Source: Perca fluviatilis
Lineage: Eukaryota; Chordata; Actinopteri; Perciformes; Percidae
Length of the DNA: 64,000 nt
Direction of reading: 5' to 3'
NCBI RefSeq assembly: GCF_010015445.1
Contig: NC_053118.1
Coordinates: 15,482,437-15,546,436, forward strand
Both the position numbers and the translations under genes were made by a program. Below, piece by piece: positions 59,560-64,000 of this stretch (position 1 is its first letter; every line of letters begins with the position of its first letter). The notes below the pieces were generated by a model. The model worked only from the letters and a program-made list of their open reading frames with translations, had not been told where the DNA came from and searched no databases.

Positions 59560-60166
59560 CGTGAAATGGTCACGTTATTTTAATCTATTGATACGTGTTC
59601 ACAGGGACGTTTTTGTCGTTTGTTTCGTGGTGGCCAGGACGAAAATGTAAACTAATGTATTTAAATGGGACGCATATGTCGTGGTCACAGCACGTCTATG
59701 GTAGCGAGTAGTATTAAAGCAAATGCCGAAGATCCGCGTAAGGGGGTTGGTTGTGGTTGTGGATGGGTCAAACAATTCTGGACTTTCACCCAGGAGGCAG
59801 GAGATCGCGTCCTGCGTGTGGCGTTTTGTTTCCCCGTTAACCGTACTGTTATTGTCGCGTGTTCCCTGCAGCCGTCTCCCGGCGTGTGAGGCGTCCTTTC
59901 CCCGTTGTTTTGCGGGCGTTTCCCGGCGTGTAAGGCGTCCTTTCCCCGTTGTTTTTTTCCTAAATCCAACCTCCGCCATCCCGTTACTGTCGCACATCCC
60001 CCGCGGCCGTCTCCCGTCGTGTGAGGCGTCCTCCCCCGGGGTGTGACGCTTGCGTTCCACGTTAATCTCCGTATAGACCATTTTGTGCTGGCCACCACGA
60101 AACAAACGACAAAAACGTCCCCGTAAACACGTATCAATAGATTAAAAATAACGTGACCATTACACG
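59560..60166. mobile_element. CpG-rich MITE with long terminal inverted repeats
   Basis: The left end (CGTGAAATGGTCACGTTATT) and the minus-strand right end (CGTGTAATGGTCACGTTATT) continue as inverted repeats for about 80 bp, through GACGTTTTTGTCGTTTGTTT and CGTGGTGGCCAG, with few mismatches. The interior has three direct copies of a CCCGGCGTGTGAGGCGTCCT-like unit (about 59878, 59932, 60012). CpG density is far above the surroundings. Two overlapping minus-strand frames of 168 and 150 codons run through it but are basic, repetitive and domain-free. The superfamily was not assigned and the flanks show no clear duplication. Confidence 0.82.
59876..60040 (+). repeat. Three-copy direct repeat inside the MITE
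   Basis: Units CCCGGCGTGTGAGGCGTCCT, CCCGGCGTGTAAGGCGTCCT and CCCGTCGTGTGAGGCGTCCT, each followed by a C-rich TTTCCCCG or CCCCCGGG end, with spacing of about 54 and 80 bp. Confidence 0.85.
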
Positions 60167-62154
<1,988 letters not shown>

Positions 62155-62216
62155 TGTGCGCATCGCACTGCGATCAGTGTCATTCCGGTGTCTGACATGA
62201 TGGGTCTGCCGTTGGT

Positions 62217-62217
<1 letters not shown>

Positions 62218-62267
<50 letters not shown>

Positions 62268-62282
62268 ACACACACACACACA
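62218..62282. repeat. (CA)n microsatellite opposing the (TG)79 array
   Basis: 65 bp of CA with one TA interruption at 62263. It lies 65 bp after the TG array and is complementary to it. Confidence 0.96.
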
Positions 62283-64000
62283 GGATGGGACACATTCAGG
62301 CAGAAAGGTGATTGACAAGTCTCTTTGTTTGGCTGCCCAGCCTGTTTGCATTTCCCTTACTAACGGATAACACTGAAAAGAAAGCTACATTGTAATCAGA
62401 TACATAAAAGTTACAATCTTTCTGGTATACATGTTAAGGTTAGTTCATGCATAGACAGGTTGTCACCTTTTCTCCAATTGCACTTGAAATACTTAATACC
62501 TGAAAAAACACTGATTCCTGAGATACTATAATAGGCAATGGTGTACCTCTGCTTTTTTATTTAAATTTGGGTATAGACTCAAACGTTGCTTACAATGGCT
62601 GCTAGATAACAGTCTGTGTCAGCTATGTTTCCATTAGTTTCCTAAGATCAGCAAAATAAAAATGTTGGAGTTAAACTAAAAAGCTTGGTGGATAGATTGT
62701 CCTCGAGATAAAATAACTTGTGTTGGCTGCTTCCATTACTTGCAGCCTGTAACAGTTGTATATGCTGCCGATAAAAATGCATATAATCAGATGTAACTCA
62801 TTGGATGGGATGATATACAGACATAGTTTTAAAGAAACAGAGATGGCAATACAGGGTCCAGCAATAATGCATTAATTGTTGTATTTTAAATTACCTTGAA
62901 ATAACTCATACACATATTACACAATTAGAACCGGAGCAAACTAATCACACACATTTGACACGCACATCAAATTTTGTGTGAAAGCAATAGAGATATGAGT
63001 ATCATTAAAGAGTATGTGGCAGACAGACTTTAGCATTCTGGACCCACCACAAAGACATTACATTTACAGATTAAATCTGATGTAATGTAAAATAATATAA
63101 TATAGAATTTCAAAAGTTTATTTAGTTCTCCACTCCTAATCTCCAATGATTTGTCCCCCTTTTGCAGGTTCCTTGATTAGTTAATATGTTGCAGCGTTTC
63201 ACATGAGGCACTTATGAAAGGCTGGACAAAACAGGCAGACAGCAAGTAACACTGTATTCATTTATGGCAGTCTACTGTTACCTTGGTGCGACATTGATTA
63301 GTTTTCATTTGTTTTCCTGATGGTTTAGGGGGCAGAGCAGGGTTCAGCAGCTTCTATTGTGTTTGGACCATGCACTCTAACTGTGTTGTCTTCTTTGCTG
63401 AATTGATTTTTAATTTGGTAATTAAATATATTTTTCATTTTATTTTTCCCCCCAATTTATTTTAGTATGGGGTGGTGTGTATTTCCAGAGAGTGTTACCC
63501 TTTCTCATATGCTTTGTGTTATATGAGAAAGTGTCAGCTACCAAAGTTTGCTCTTGTTCTGTGTGTGTAATAAATGACTAATCTGAATAATTAAATAAAT
63601 ATTAAGTAAATAAATGATTGAAATATTTCTCTAAACTATGTCAGATTACAAATCAAAACAAGAGAAATCATGGAAAATGTTGGGTTTACAGTGACATATG
63701 CATACATTCCCAAGCAAAAATCCACATGAAAAATAACCAGCACCGTTGTTGCATGATTTGTAATTTACTACATTAAAATGTTGTAAAAAGGAGAATATCC
63801 ATTCCACTCAGCATTGAAATCACAGGGATGACCACAGAGGAGTAGGTGCAAATGCCAATGTTACAAGACATTTGATTGTTTCCACCCATATCCTGGACCG
63901 TGTAATGGGCAGACATACATACTCAGTCCAAGAACACAACCAGTGAACAAGGGGCCAACACCAAGGTTTACAAGACACGTTGGGTTCCCATTTTTGGGAG
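62283..64000. other. Unique AT-rich noncoding DNA
   Basis: No gene or interspersed repeat recognised. A hairpin with perfect 11-bp arms is at 63500-63531. The block about 63160-63420 looks like possible conserved noncoding DNA. Confidence 0.45.

Noticed and set aside
59599..60137. Overlapping 168- and 150-codon minus-strand frames
   Set aside because: They lie inside an inverted-repeat MITE with a triplicated CpG-rich unit; openness is explained by composition (few stop words) and no domain is visible.

Overview
This window looks like 64 kb of intergenic DNA from a ray-finned (teleost, probably percomorph) fish. I find no host protein-coding gene, rRNA gene or functional tRNA gene. The eukaryotic and teleost assignment rests on three things. 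There are about twenty long (CA)n/(TG)n microsatellites. Many short inverted-repeat DNA transposons carry clean target-site duplications (TSDs): 8 bp for hAT-like, TTAA for Kolobok/piggyBac-like and TA for Tc1-like copies. There is also a tRNA-derived SINE head, and several interspersed repeats that I recognise from memory as common in percomorph genomes. The longest open frames are either translations of microsatellites, lie inside transposons, or are low-complexity chance frames.

Layout. 0-2 kb: a hAT-type element (395-1820, 8-bp TSD) with a decayed BED-finger remnant and a TTAA-flanked MITE nested inside. 2.7-3.7 kb: four dinucleotide arrays of alternating strand sense. 4.9-7.4 kb: a stack of decayed repeats (MITE, SINE head, hAT ends), then a MITE (6747-7336) split by a 147-bp MITE that carries telomere-like repeats. 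7.3-17.9 kb: mostly unique sequence, with one TCTAGT-flanked element (9094-9473) and stretches that resemble conserved noncoding DNA. 17.9-21 kb: two hAT elements of about 1 kb, each with an 8-bp TSD and a transposase N-terminal fragment. 21-30 kb: unique DNA with scattered repeat fragments, including a second copy of the 4.9-kb repeat. 30.2-31 kb: a diverged direct repeat of four units. 31-52 kb: unique, AT-rich DNA with many TG/CA arrays, a 78-bp Tc1-like mini-element, a 370-bp TTAA MITE and a long gene-desert-like conserved-looking block (about 34.56-35.40 kb). 52.29-52.85 kb: a fold-back transposon with 68-bp terminal inverted repeats and an internal palindromic array. 54.4-60.2 kb: further repeats, ending with a CpG-dense element with long terminal inverted repeats (59.56-60.17 kb). 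62 kb: a 158-bp (TG)79 array facing a (CA)n array.

There is no gene set acting together here. A plausible reading is a gene desert that holds regulatory elements for a distant gene and is repeatedly invaded by non-autonomous DNA transposons. The conserved-element calls are inferences from sequence texture only and need a cross-species alignment. The two most unusual structures are the four-unit diverged repeat at 30.2-31 kb and the fold-back array at 52.3-52.85 kb. No previously undescribed enzymatic or defence system is visible.
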